From: Meiothermus sp.
GTDB lineage: Bacteria; Deinococcota; Deinococci; Deinococcales; Thermaceae
Length of the DNA stretch: 64,000 nucleotides
Assembly (NCBI RefSeq): GCF_026004075.1
Contig: NZ_BPIK01000001.1
Coordinates: 1,776,041 to 1,840,040 of the forward strand
Direction of reading: 5' to 3'
Shown here: in pieces, positions 1 to 8,013 of the stretch
Position numbering within the stretch: the first letter of the stretch is position 1
Layout: each line of letters opens with the position of its first letter
Made by a program: the position numbers and the translations under genes
The notes under the pieces: model-generated
What the model was told of the DNA's origin: nothing
Databases searched by the model: none
Seen by the model: the letters and a program-made list of their open reading frames with translations, nothing else

Positions 1-536
1 ACCTCGACCGTGCGGGGGTCGGCCAGGCGGGGGTCGCGCCCCACGTGGGTGTGCACCGCCACCAGGATGGTGTTTTCCGGCGCCTCGCCGCGTGTTCCCT
101 TAATCTCTTGGTGGTCGGCGGAGTCGCCAATCAGCAAAATCCAGTAGCCTTCCTTTGCATAGCGCTTGGCCTCACTGTGGACTTTGGTCACCAGGGGGCA
201 GGTCGCATCAATCTGGTGCAGGTTGCGCTGGGCGGCCTCGGTACGCAGCCAGGGAGGAATCCCGTGGGCCGAGAAAACCACGGTTTCGTTCAGCTTTTTG
301 CCGGCTTTTGCCAGCTCGTCGCGTAGTTGCTCTACCTCGGCCAGGTCTTCGACAAAGTGCACCCCGTGCTGTTCTTCCAGCCGTTTGACCACCACATCGT
401 TGTGGACGATGGCATGGTACACCACCAGTTCGCCCTCATCGCGCAGCGCTCGAGCCGCCTTTTCCACTGCCTCAATGGCCATGACCACCCCGGCGCAAAA
501 GCCCCGGGGTTTGGCCAGATAGATCCGCTCAACCAT
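1..536 (-). CDS. ispH: 4-hydroxy-3-methylbut-2-enyl diphosphate reductase (IspH), N-terminal part
   Basis: Last step of the MEP isoprenoid pathway: a 4Fe-4S enzyme that reduces HMBPP to IPP and DMAPP in the cytosol. The first 178 residues are in the window and the C-terminus is beyond the left edge. Visible family marks are PRGFCAGV near the start (first cluster Cys), [15 protein letters not shown] (second cluster Cys) and GDSADHQE (conserved His). The ATG at 536 is chosen because translation begins with [16 protein letters not shown], as expected for the family, and because a TAGGCT hexamer sits exactly 6 nt upstream, suggesting a leaderless mRNA. The gene runs away from carboxypeptidase Taq with a gap of about 60 bp. 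The family call is secure; only completeness is unknown. Confidence 0.93.
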   Translation of the reverse strand, partial: MVERIYLAKPRGFCAGVVMAIEAVEKAARALRDEGELVVYHAIVHNDVVVKRLEEQHGVHFVEDLAEVEQLRDELAKAGKKLNETVVFSAHGIPPWLRTEAAQRNLHQIDATCPLVTKVHSEAKRYAKEGYWILLIGDSADHQEIKGTRGEAPENTILVAVHTHVGRDPRLADPRTVE

Positions 537-542
537 ACCAAG

Positions 543-548
543 AGCCTA
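543..548 (-). promoter_or_regulatory. -10 hexamer for leaderless ispH mRNA
   Basis: TAGGCT (minus strand) followed by 6 nt and then the ispH ATG, with no Shine-Dalgarno possible. It fits the TANNNT leaderless pattern seen before many genes in this window. Inferred from spacing only. Confidence 0.5.
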
Positions 549-598
549 CCTTAGCACAGGCGCTTTCCCTGCTCTGTAAGCCAGGGCTGCACCCTGCT

Positions 599-2107
599 CT
601 AGACCCCATAAAGCGCGGTGTATTTGCGGGTTAGATACTCTACCAGGTACTGCGGGTTAAGGTCTTCGCCGGTTACATGCCGGAGCAGGTCACGGGGCCA
701 GTAGCGGCTGCCCTGATGGTGGATTTTCTCGCGTGTCCAGTTAAGCAGCGGTGCGAACTCACCGCGCTCGAACCTAGCCTCGAGGCCGCCCAGCTCCTGC
801 TCGGCCTTGGCGAAAAACTGCGCCGCGTAGAGGTTACCCAGGGTGTAGGTGGGGAAGTAGCCAATGAGCCCCGCCGACCAGTGCACATCCTGCATCAGAC
901 CGTCTTTTATTTCCGGGGCCTTTATTCCCAGATAGGCCTGGTATTTGGCATCCCAGGCCTCGGGGGCCTCCTCCAGGCTCAGATCTCCCCGCAACAACGC
1001 CAGCTCGATCTCGAAGCGGATCAGGATGTGCAGGTTATAGGTCACCTCGTCGGCCTCCACCCGGATCAGGCTCGGCTCCACCGCGTTGACGGCGAAGTGG
1101 AAGTCTTCTAAGCGCACATCCCGCAGCGACTCGAAATACTGCTGGGCTCTGGGCCAGAAAAAGCGCCAGAATCCCAGGCTACGCCCCACCAGGTTCTCCC
1201 AGGTGCGGCTCTGGGACTCGTGCACCCCCAGCGAGATCTCGGTGCCCATGGGGGTGCCGAAGTGCTCCGGCAAAAGCCCCTGCCCATACAGGCCGTGCCC
1301 CATCTCGTGTACGATGCTAAAAAAGCCGGTGTTGAAGTAGTTCTCGTCGTAGCGGGTGGTCAGGCGCACATCGCCGGGGCCGATGCCCTGCATGAAGGGG
1401 TGGGCCACCACATCGAGCCGGCCCGCCTCGAGGTCGAAGCCCAGGGTCGCCAAAACCTCGAGCCCAAAGGCCTCTTGCGCGGCCAGGGGAAAAGATCGGT
1501 GCAGAATTGCGGTGTTAGGTTTGCGCGCACTACCCTCGAGCCGCTCCAGGAGCCTCACGGTAGCCTGGCGTAGCTGGGCGAAGACCGGCTCGAGCTGCCT
1601 GGCGGTAGCCCCCGGCTCGTACTGATCCAGCAAGGCGTCGTAAGGCTCCTCCCGATAGCCCAGCGCCTCAGCCAGCTCGCGGGTGAGGCCGAAGATTTTT
1701 TTAAGCGCCGGCTTGAAACCGGCCCAGTCGTTCCTGGGCCGGGCCTCCTGCCAGATGGTCTCTCCTTCGCTGGTAGCCTGGGCCAGCTCCACCGCCAGGC
1801 GCTCGGGTACCTTGGTCTGCAGGTCGTAGGCCCGGCGCCACTCCCGCACATTCACCGCTTCCACCGATTCGGGCTCCCCCAGCCAGTCCGAACCCTCCAC
1901 CACCGCCAGCATCTCGCCGATGCGGGGGTCGGTGGCCCGCTGGTGCAGCACCTTGGCCAGCGCAGCCTGCATCTGGGCCCGGTGGGCATGTCCCTTTTTA
2001 GGGGTGTAGGTAGCCTGATCCCATCCGGCCAGCTTGCCAAAAGAGGCCAGGCAGGCGGTTTCGCGGCTGTGTTCCAAAAGCCAACGGTATGCTTCTTGCG
2101 GCGTCAT
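599..2107 (-). CDS. Carboxypeptidase Taq (M32 metallocarboxypeptidase)
   Basis: Zinc (or cobalt) carboxypeptidase of family M32, which removes C-terminal residues broadly except proline; cytosolic. The 502-residue length matches the Thermus aquaticus founding member. The metal site [11 protein letters not shown] (HExxH) lies near residue 267, with the downstream Glu in the [10 protein letters not shown] segment near residue 295; M32 enzymes bind metal with these two His and this Glu. No signal peptide is visible. The ATG start gives [11 protein letters not shown] and there is no better in-frame alternative. It stands alone between ispH and the GH31 gene, so its role is probably general peptide turnover. 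Confidence 0.95.
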   Translation of the reverse strand: MTPQEAYRWLLEHSRETACLASFGKLAGWDQATYTPKKGHAHRAQMQAALAKVLHQRATDPRIGEMLAVVEGSDWLGEPESVEAVNVREWRRAYDLQTKVPERLAVELAQATSEGETIWQEARPRNDWAGFKPALKKIFGLTRELAEALGYREEPYDALLDQYEPGATARQLEPVFAQLRQATVRLLERLEGSARKPNTAILHRSFPLAAQEAFGLEVLATLGFDLEAGRLDVVAHPFMQGIGPGDVRLTTRYDENYFNTGFFSIVHEMGHGLYGQGLLPEHFGTPMGTEISLGVHESQSRTWENLVGRSLGFWRFFWPRAQQYFESLRDVRLEDFHFAVNAVEPSLIRVEADEVTYNLHILIRFEIELALLRGDLSLEEAPEAWDAKYQAYLGIKAPEIKDGLMQDVHWSAGLIGYFPTYTLGNLYAAQFFAKAEQELGGLEARFERGEFAPLLNWTREKIHHQGSRYWPRDLLRHVTGEDLNPQYLVEYLTRKYTALYGV

Positions 2108-2126
2108 ACCCGCCCATCATAGCGGT

Positions 2127-4415
2127 TCAGTCCCAGGCCACCCAGGCCCCACCTGTCCGTAAATCAAGCTGCAGGAGGCCGTTCTGGTACGCATATCCCT
2201 GACCGCGTGTGGGGGGCGCTATTCCCCAGACCTCGGCCACCACCCCCTCCCGGCTGTGGCCGGAGCGGTCGGTAAAGTGAAGCTCGAGCCGCCCTCCATC
2301 AAAAACGCCCTCGAGCTCGCTCCAGGCCCCTTCATCCCCACCCTCGCCCGCATCCTCGAAGACCCGGCCCCGCACTTCCGGCCCCAGTGCCACCCGGAAA
2401 CAGAGGAAGGGCCAGCGGGCAGAGCGGGTCGGGTAGCGGGCCTCGGTTAGGGGAATAGCCGTGCCGGCCCGCTGAAAAAGCGGCAGGTGCTCCAGCGGGG
2501 CGGCGACTCGGTGAAAACTAGAGCCCTCCAGCCGCTCGCCGCTCCAGAAGTCCTGCCAGCCCCCAGGCGGTAGGTAAACCTCGCGGGCCCGCTCCCCCCG
2601 GCGGAGCACCGGGGCCGCCAGCAGAGCTTCGCCCAGCAAAAACTGGTCGTCGCGCCAGGCCGCTGCCTCCTTGGGCCAGTGCAGCCCAAGCGGGCGCAAG
2701 AGCGGCAGCCCCTCCTCGTGGGCGGTGCGGGCCAGACTGTAGAGGTAGGGCAGCAATCGGTAGCGGAAACGCAGGGCCTCGCGCATCTGGCTCGTCCAGG
2801 GCTCACCAAAAGCGTAGGGCTCCTGGCGGCGGGTGCCCAGGGCGCTGTGGTTGCGGAAGAAGGGGTACAGGGCGCCCAACCACGTCCAGCGCAGCAGCAG
2901 TTCGGGCTCGGCGTCCAGGCCAAACCCACCCACATCGCCGCCGGCCAGGGGTATTCCCGAAAGCCCCAGGGAAAGCAGCATCGGCACCGAGAGGGCCAGA
3001 TCCTCGTAGCGGCTTTCGTTGTCGCCCGTCCACACGAAAGCGTAGCGCTGGATGCCGGGGAAACCGCTGCGGGTCAGGATGAAGGGCCGCCGCCCCAGGG
3101 CTTGCAGGCCCCGGTAGGTGGCCTCGGCCATGCCCAGGGCGTACAGGTTGCGGGCCTCGAGGTGGCTCAGAACCCCCTGCCGGGCCGCGAGGGGCAGGGC
3201 CTTGTCGGGGGGTTCAGCACCCCCCAGCTCCAGCACCGCGGGCTCGTTCATGTCGTTCCAGATGCCCGCGAACCCGTATGTTTGTGCAAACTTCTGCACC
3301 TCTTCGGCCCAGAAGGCGCGAGCCTCCTCGCGGCTAAAGTCGGGCCAGACCGCCCGCCGGGGCCAGACCCCCCCCACCAGCAGCTCGTCCCGGTCGTCCT
3401 GAATGAACACCCCACGGCGCCTGCCTTCCTCAAATACCGCGTACCCCTCCTCGGCCTTCACCCCCGGATCCACGATGGGCACCAGCCGCACCCCCTGATC
3501 CGACAACTCCTGGGCCAGGGCGGCCAGCCGGGGGAAACGCTGGGGGCTGGCGGTAAAGACCTTGTACCCGTCCATATAGTGGATGTCGAGCCAGACTGCC
3601 TCCAGGGGCAGCCCGTGGGCAGCAAACTGCTCCACCACCTCCCGCACCGAGGCTTCGTCGGCGTAGCTGTAGCGGCACTGGTGGTAGCCCAGGGCCCACA
3701 GGGGGGGCATGGGCGGCCTCCCGGTCAGACGGGTCAGGCCGGCCACCACCTCCAGCAGGCTGCCTTCCAGCAAGTACAGGTCGAGGGTAGGGCCGGCCAC
3801 CGCCAGGCGGGCCTCGGCGGGATGGGAAAAGCCCAGGTCGAACAGGCTGGGATGGCTCTCGTCCAGTAGCAGCCCCCAGGCCCGGTCGCCCTCAACCCGC
3901 AGCAGAAGGGGGCTGGCCTGGTAGAGGGGGTCGCGGCCTGGCCGGGGGGGCTGGTCGGCGGTAAAGTTCCAGTAACGCCTCCCCCGGCGCTCGAGCCCCC
4001 CCACCCGCTCCCCCAGCCCCAGGTAGCGGGCTGCTCCCAGCGGAAAGCTAAGGGCCAGCAAGGGGTAGGGTACGCCGTCGGTGAGTAGCCGCAGCAGCGG
4101 TGGAGCCTCGCGGTGCGGGCAGCCCCAGAAGGCCAGCTCGAGGCCCCCCCACCCAAGCCCCTGCTCCCCCGGCACCAGCGGCGAAAGCCCTTCAGCGAGG
4201 TAGCTTTCCGCCACCTTCTGGGGTTGCCTACGCACCACCCCCTGCACTGCCGGGCCTTCCTTGGTAGCGTCGCGGGGCCGCTGGGTCAGCAGAAACCGCC
4301 AGGCCCGCACCCCCTCGTGTTCGACCTGTTCCACCCTAGCCTGCACCAGCCCCCCCTCGAGGGCCAGCCGATCCATCCGATCAAAGGGAATCTCCCAGTT
4401 CAGCAGTTCGTTCAA
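2127..4415 (-). CDS. GH31 alpha-glucosidase
   Basis: Retaining alpha-glucosidase of glycoside hydrolase family 31, 762 residues, with no export signal, so it probably acts on imported malto- or isomalto-oligosaccharides. The catalytic nucleophile is in GIWNDMNEPAV near residue 388 and the acid/base Asp in WTGDNESRYEDL near residue 464. An N-terminal beta-sandwich, the (beta/alpha)8 barrel and C-terminal beta domains fill the usual length. The start is TTG at 4415, preceded by a GGGAGG ribosome site. It lies directly downstream of the sugar permease genes (about 105 bp gap) on the same strand, which supports hydrolysis of the sugar that importer brings in. Exact linkage specificity cannot be read from sequence. 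Confidence 0.93.
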   Translation of the reverse strand: MNELLNWEIPFDRMDRLALEGGLVQARVEQVEHEGVRAWRFLLTQRPRDATKEGPAVQGVVRRQPQKVAESYLAEGLSPLVPGEQGLGWGGLELAFWGCPHREAPPLLRLLTDGVPYPLLALSFPLGAARYLGLGERVGGLERRGRRYWNFTADQPPRPGRDPLYQASPLLLRVEGDRAWGLLLDESHPSLFDLGFSHPAEARLAVAGPTLDLYLLEGSLLEVVAGLTRLTGRPPMPPLWALGYHQCRYSYADEASVREVVEQFAAHGLPLEAVWLDIHYMDGYKVFTASPQRFPRLAALAQELSDQGVRLVPIVDPGVKAEEGYAVFEEGRRRGVFIQDDRDELLVGGVWPRRAVWPDFSREEARAFWAEEVQKFAQTYGFAGIWNDMNEPAVLELGGAEPPDKALPLAARQGVLSHLEARNLYALGMAEATYRGLQALGRRPFILTRSGFPGIQRYAFVWTGDNESRYEDLALSVPMLLSLGLSGIPLAGGDVGGFGLDAEPELLLRWTWLGALYPFFRNHSALGTRRQEPYAFGEPWTSQMREALRFRYRLLPYLYSLARTAHEEGLPLLRPLGLHWPKEAAAWRDDQFLLGEALLAAPVLRRGERAREVYLPPGGWQDFWSGERLEGSSFHRVAAPLEHLPLFQRAGTAIPLTEARYPTRSARWPFLCFRVALGPEVRGRVFEDAGEGGDEGAWSELEGVFDGGRLELHFTDRSGHSREGVVAEVWGIAPPTRGQGYAYQNGLLQLDLRTGGAWVAWD

Positions 4416-4521
4416 AAAGCCTCCCTAGCCTAGCTTGCTCAAGAATCCCGGACACCCCCAACCGGGCCGCGGATTTCTAGAACCTCGAGGCTTCCGGTGT
4501 ATGCCTGTGCAAAACGATGGT

Positions 4522-5370
4522 TCAGCCTTTCACCGCACCTGCGGTCAGCCCGGCCACGATGCGCTGCTGGAAGATCAGCACCAGGATCACCAGCGGCACC
4601 GTCACCACCACCGAGGCCGCCATAATCGAACCCCAGGGAATCTCGAAGGGGGTGGCCCCGCCAAACGAAGCGATGGCCACCGGCACGGTGCGCACGTTGT
4701 TGCCAATGGTAAAGGTCAGGGCGAAGAGGTACTCGTTCCAGGCGGCAATAAAGGCCAGCAGGCCGGTGGTCACCAGACCGGGGCCGGTGAGGGGCAGCAT
4801 GACCTTGATCAGGGTTTGCATGGGCGTGGCCCCGTCCACGTAAGCGGCCTCCTCGAGCTCCCGCGGCAAACCCCGGAAGTAGCCGGTCAGCACCCACACG
4901 GTAAAGGGCAGGGTGAACAGCAGATACGAAAGAATCAGACCTGCATGGGTATTAAACAAACCCGTCTCCCGCAGCAGCACAAACATACCCGAGAGCACCG
5001 ATACCTGGGGGAACATGGTCATGGCCAGCACCAGGTAAAGTACGGCGTTTTTAGGGGGAAAGCGCAGCCGGCCCAGGGCATAAGCGGCCATCACCCCCAG
5101 CACTAGGCAGATCAGGGTGGCCCCCCCTGCCACAATCAGCGAGTTGAGCAGGTTGCGGCCAAACTCCGCTCCGCTAAAGACATTCTGGTAATGCGTAAGG
5201 GTGAAGGGCACCGGCAAAAAACTGGGGTTCGAACTAAACAGCGCGTCGCTGGTCTTGAAGCTGCTAATCACCGCCCAGTAAAAAGGAAACACGCTGTAGA
5301 CCACGATAAAGACCACCAGCGCATAAAACAGCAGCCGCCCCAGGTAGTAACTCCAACCTCTAGTCCTCAC
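4522..5370 (-). CDS. Sugar ABC transporter permease, MalG type
   Basis: Inner-membrane permease of a carbohydrate-uptake (CUT1) ABC importer, 282 residues with about six hydrophobic segments. The cytoplasmic EAA loop that docks the ATPase is visible as EEAAYVDGATPMQTLIKVMLP near residues 178-198. The C-terminus (QQRIVAGLTAGAVKG) is typical of MalG-like subunits. It overlaps the upstream permease gene by 11 bp, so the two are translationally coupled. No ATPase gene is nearby; such importers often use a shared MsmK/MalK-type ATPase encoded elsewhere. GH31 follows. Likely substrates are alpha-glucosides such as maltose, trehalose or sucrose (inference from context). Confidence 0.92.
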   Translation of the reverse strand: MRTRGWSYYLGRLLFYALVVFIVVYSVFPFYWAVISSFKTSDALFSSNPSFLPVPFTLTHYQNVFSGAEFGRNLLNSLIVAGGATLICLVLGVMAAYALGRLRFPPKNAVLYLVLAMTMFPQVSVLSGMFVLLRETGLFNTHAGLILSYLLFTLPFTVWVLTGYFRGLPRELEEAAYVDGATPMQTLIKVMLPLTGPGLVTTGLLAFIAAWNEYLFALTFTIGNNVRTVPVAIASFGGATPFEIPWGSIMAASVVVTVPLVILVLIFQQRIVAGLTAGAVKG

Positions 5371-6241
5371 CGCGCACCCCCTTTCCGGCTACGCGCATGT
5401 AGAGCACCACAAAGATAAAGATGATCACCAAAATCGCCACCGATACCGCAGAACCGTAACCCAGATCCTGAAAGTCAATCAGGGTCTGGCGGTTGTAAAT
5501 GGCCAGGCTTCGGGTAGCGGTATTGACCCCCACCATCACGAAAATTACGTCGAAAACCCGCAGCGCATCCAGGGTGCGGAAAATAAGGGCCACCACCAGG
5601 GCCGGGGTGAGCAGCGGGAGCGTGAGCGTCCAGAACTGCTGCCACTTGCTGGCCCCGTCAATGTCGGCGGCCTCGTAGATGTCGGACGGAATCAGTTGCA
5701 ACCCGGCCAAAAGCAGCAAGGCCATAAAGGGTGTGGTCTTCCACACATCCACCGCCACCATGGCCCACAGCACGGTATTGGGGTTGGCCAGGAAGGCGAT
5801 TTTGTTGGCCACCAAACCGGTATTTACCAGGATGACGTTGATCACCCCGTAGATGTCGTTGAGCATCCACTGCCACATCTTGGCCGAGACCACCGTGGGG
5901 ATGGCCCAGGGAATCAGGATGGCCGCCCGTACGATACCCCGGCCCCTGAAGTTGGAGTGAATCACCAGGGCAATGGCCAGTCCCAAAACGGTCTCGAGGA
6001 AAACCGAGACCACCGTAAAACGCAAGGTGTTCCAAAGTGCGCCTCTAAAGTCGGGATCCTGCAGCAAAAAAATGTAATTTTTGAAACCCACAAATTCGGT
6101 CGGCTCCACGAACGAAATATCGGCCCGGTGAAACGAGTAGTAAAAGACCTGAGCCAGTGGGTAGCCAGCCACGAACGCCACCACCAGGAGCGTAGGCAGT
6201 ACCAGCAGCCAGGCTAAGCGGGTTTGTCGAATTGTGAGCAT
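5360..6241 (-). CDS. Sugar ABC transporter permease, MalF type
   Basis: Partner permease of the same CUT1 importer, 293 residues, starting MLTIRQTRLAWLLVLPTLLVV. The EAA loop reads YEAADIDGASKWQQFWTLTLP near residues 191-211. Six transmembrane segments are apparent and there is no large periplasmic P2-like insert, unlike the other MalF homologue at 57.5 kb. It is separated by 233 bp from the binding-protein gene upstream, and that gap begins with a strong hairpin just after the binding-protein stop codon. The arrangement suggests one transcript with less message for the permeases than for the binding protein. Confidence 0.92.
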   Translation of the reverse strand: MLTIRQTRLAWLLVLPTLLVVAFVAGYPLAQVFYYSFHRADISFVEPTEFVGFKNYIFLLQDPDFRGALWNTLRFTVVSVFLETVLGLAIALVIHSNFRGRGIVRAAILIPWAIPTVVSAKMWQWMLNDIYGVINVILVNTGLVANKIAFLANPNTVLWAMVAVDVWKTTPFMALLLLAGLQLIPSDIYEAADIDGASKWQQFWTLTLPLLTPALVVALIFRTLDALRVFDVIFVMVGVNTATRSLAIYNRQTLIDFQDLGYGSAVSVAILVIIFIFVVLYMRVAGKGVRGED

Positions 6242-6428
6242 CTACATACACCTCCACCCAAAGTCGAACCTCGACAGCCAGCGGTATTGTTCCAAGACAC
6301 CGCTACTATATTGCTTTGTGCAGGCATATTCAAAGCGTGGTTCTCAGCCCTACCTGGCCGCATCATATGTCATGCAACGCGACCGTGAGAGAGCCTCCCT
6401 AAAAGTTAGTGTGGGTAACTCTATAAAG

Positions 6429-6456
6429 GATTGGGGCCGGATATCCGACCCCAATC
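6429..6456 (-). terminator. Hairpin after binding-protein gene (attenuating or 3'-protective)
   Basis: A near-perfect inverted repeat, GATTGGGG.CGGATATCCG.CCCCAATC, begins about 19 nt beyond the binding-protein stop codon on the minus strand and is followed by CTTTATAG. The tail has few T residues, so it may be a partial terminator or an mRNA-stabilising stem that sets a high binding-protein to permease ratio. The structure is seen directly; the role is inferred. Confidence 0.6.
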
Positions 6457-6474
6457 TCGCACCACTATGGCAGT

Positions 6475-7746
6475 CTAGCGCAGAATGCGCCGGAAGGCAG
6501 CTTCCATGTCCCTCACGGCCTGGGCCGCGGGCTTACGTCCAGTGATAGCTTCGTGTACACCCGTCCAGAAGGCCTCGGAGACCTGGTTGTAGCGGGCACC
6601 CGCTACGCCCGAAGGACGGCCCACGGCGTTTTGGAACACCGGCAGCAGATCCTTGAAGAAGGCGTTCTTGGCCAGCACCTGAGGGTCGTTGTACAGGGCG
6701 GGCCGGGTGGGGAGACGCGAAAGGCTGATGGCGTTGTCTTTCTGGACTTCCACGCTGGTCAGGTACTTGACCAGATCAGCAGCAACCCGCTGGTTGCGGG
6801 AGTAGGTCGAGACCATCAACTGCCAGCCGCCCAGGGTTGCGGCGTTCCGGCCGCCTTGGCCTGCTCCACGGGGCAATACGGTCACGCCAATCTTGCCGCG
6901 CACAGCGCTACCTTCGCTCTGGCCCAGGCTGTAAGCATAGGGCCAGTTGCGCATAAAGGCAGCATTGCCCGACTGGAAGGCGTTACGGGCTTCCTCTTCA
7001 GCGTAGCTGGTCACACCGGGAGGCGAGATGCGGCCCACCCAGCTCCGTGCCATGTTGAGGGCGGCGATGGCCTGGGCGTTGTTGATGCTGATGCGGCCAT
7101 CGGGCTCGATGATGCGTCCGCCGCCCATGGAGAAGATCCACTCCAGCGCGTCGCAGGTCAGACCTTCGTAGGCCTTGCCCTGCCAGACAAAACCCCAGAA
7201 GTCGCGGTTACCGGCCTGGCGCTCGCCGGCTTGAATCTTGGTAGCCATCTGGTCGAGCTCGGTCCAGGTCTGGGGCGGGCGCTGATACCCGTACTTCTGC
7301 AGCAGATCGGTGCGGTAATAGAGCAGACCCGCATCGGTGAAGAAAGGAATCGAGGTTAGCTTGCCTCGGATGGTGTTGTTTTCCACAATACGGGGGAAGA
7401 ACTGGCTCAGCTCGGCTTCGGTAAAGAACTGCTTGAGATCGGCCGCATGGGGCGCCACAATGCCAGGCCAGATCACGTCGATCATGTACACGTCAACGTC
7501 GGCGCTGCGGGCTGCCCAGTACTGCTGGTACAGGGCCAAACGGTCGTTGGTATCGGCAGGGGAGTCAATGTACTCGATCTTGTTGCCGGTTTTTTGGGCC
7601 CACTCCTCTGCCTTAGCCTTCATCCAGCGGCCACCTTCACCCACCGCGGTCGAGTCGCCCGCCACGCGGATGGTTACCCCCTGGGCGAGGGCCAGCCCGC
7701 CCACAGTAAGGGTCAGGGCCAATGCACCTATCAGCCATTTCTTCAT
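6475..7746 (-). CDS. Sugar ABC transporter substrate-binding protein (MalE-like)
   Basis: Extracytoplasmic solute-binding protein (SBP family 1), 423 residues. An N-terminal signal ([22 protein letters not shown], shown to its probable AxA-Q cleavage site) has no lipobox, so the protein is probably periplasmic. The mature start [27 protein letters not shown] and the aromatic-rich body fit trehalose/maltose-binding proteins of Thermus. The ATG follows an AGGAGG ribosome site 5 nt upstream. It heads the importer operon and is preceded by a consensus promoter with two LacI-type palindromes, so it is probably repressed without inducing sugar. The precise ligand is not readable. Confidence 0.92.
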   Translation of the reverse strand: MKKWLIGALALTLTVGGLALAQGVTIRVAGDSTAVGEGGRWMKAKAEEWAQKTGNKIEYIDSPADTNDRLALYQQYWAARSADVDVYMIDVIWPGIVAPHAADLKQFFTEAELSQFFPRIVENNTIRGKLTSIPFFTDAGLLYYRTDLLQKYGYQRPPQTWTELDQMATKIQAGERQAGNRDFWGFVWQGKAYEGLTCDALEWIFSMGGGRIIEPDGRISINNAQAIAALNMARSWVGRISPPGVTSYAEEEARNAFQSGNAAFMRNWPYAYSLGQSEGSAVRGKIGVTVLPRGAGQGGRNAATLGGWQLMVSTYSRNQRVAADLVKYLTSVEVQKDNAISLSRLPTRPALYNDPQVLAKNAFFKDLLPVFQNAVGRPSGVAGARYNQVSEAFWTGVHEAITGRKPAAQAVRDMEAAFRRILR

Positions 7747-7763
7747 ATTTCCTCCTATTTATT

Positions 7764-7777
7764 TGGAAGTGCTTCCA
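7764..7777. promoter_or_regulatory. LacI-type operator O1 of the first sugar importer
   Basis: TGGAAGTGCTTCCA, a palindrome broken only at the central pair, lies 18 bp upstream of the binding-protein ATG in the 5' untranslated region. It matches the operators near malQ, malE and malF in this window. Confidence 0.65.
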
Positions 7778-7816
7778 CGGCAAGTCAACCATCAACACAG
7801 CTGGCTCAACATCTTT

Positions 7817-7830
7817 TGGAAGAACTTCCT
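7817..7830. promoter_or_regulatory. LacI-type operator O2 of the first sugar importer
   Basis: TGGAAGAACTTCCT lies at the predicted transcription start of the promoter at 7837-7865. Its centre is 53 bp from the centre of O1, close to five helical turns, which would suit binding of two repressor dimers on one DNA face or a short loop. Confidence 0.6.
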
Positions 7831-7836
7831 GCGCGA

Positions 7837-7865
7837 AGTCTATACCAGCCATCTTACGCTGTCAA
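7837..7865 (-). promoter_or_regulatory. Sigma-A promoter of the first sugar importer
   Basis: Minus-strand -35 TTGACA (7865-7860), a 17-bp spacer and -10 TAGACT (7842-7837). The predicted start falls at the edge of operator O2, so bound repressor would block initiation. One of the best housekeeping promoter matches in the window. Confidence 0.7.
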
Positions 7866-8013
7866 CCCAATGCTCATTGCCGAAAAGCAGCACGGAGACG
7901 GCAAAATTGAAGCCCGGTAAGGCCAAGCTGCCATACCGGGTTTATTGCAAGGCGCAGGACGCTTTTGAGGCGTAGCAGCCTGCCGACTCATCTAGTCTGC
8001 GCAGTACGCCACA

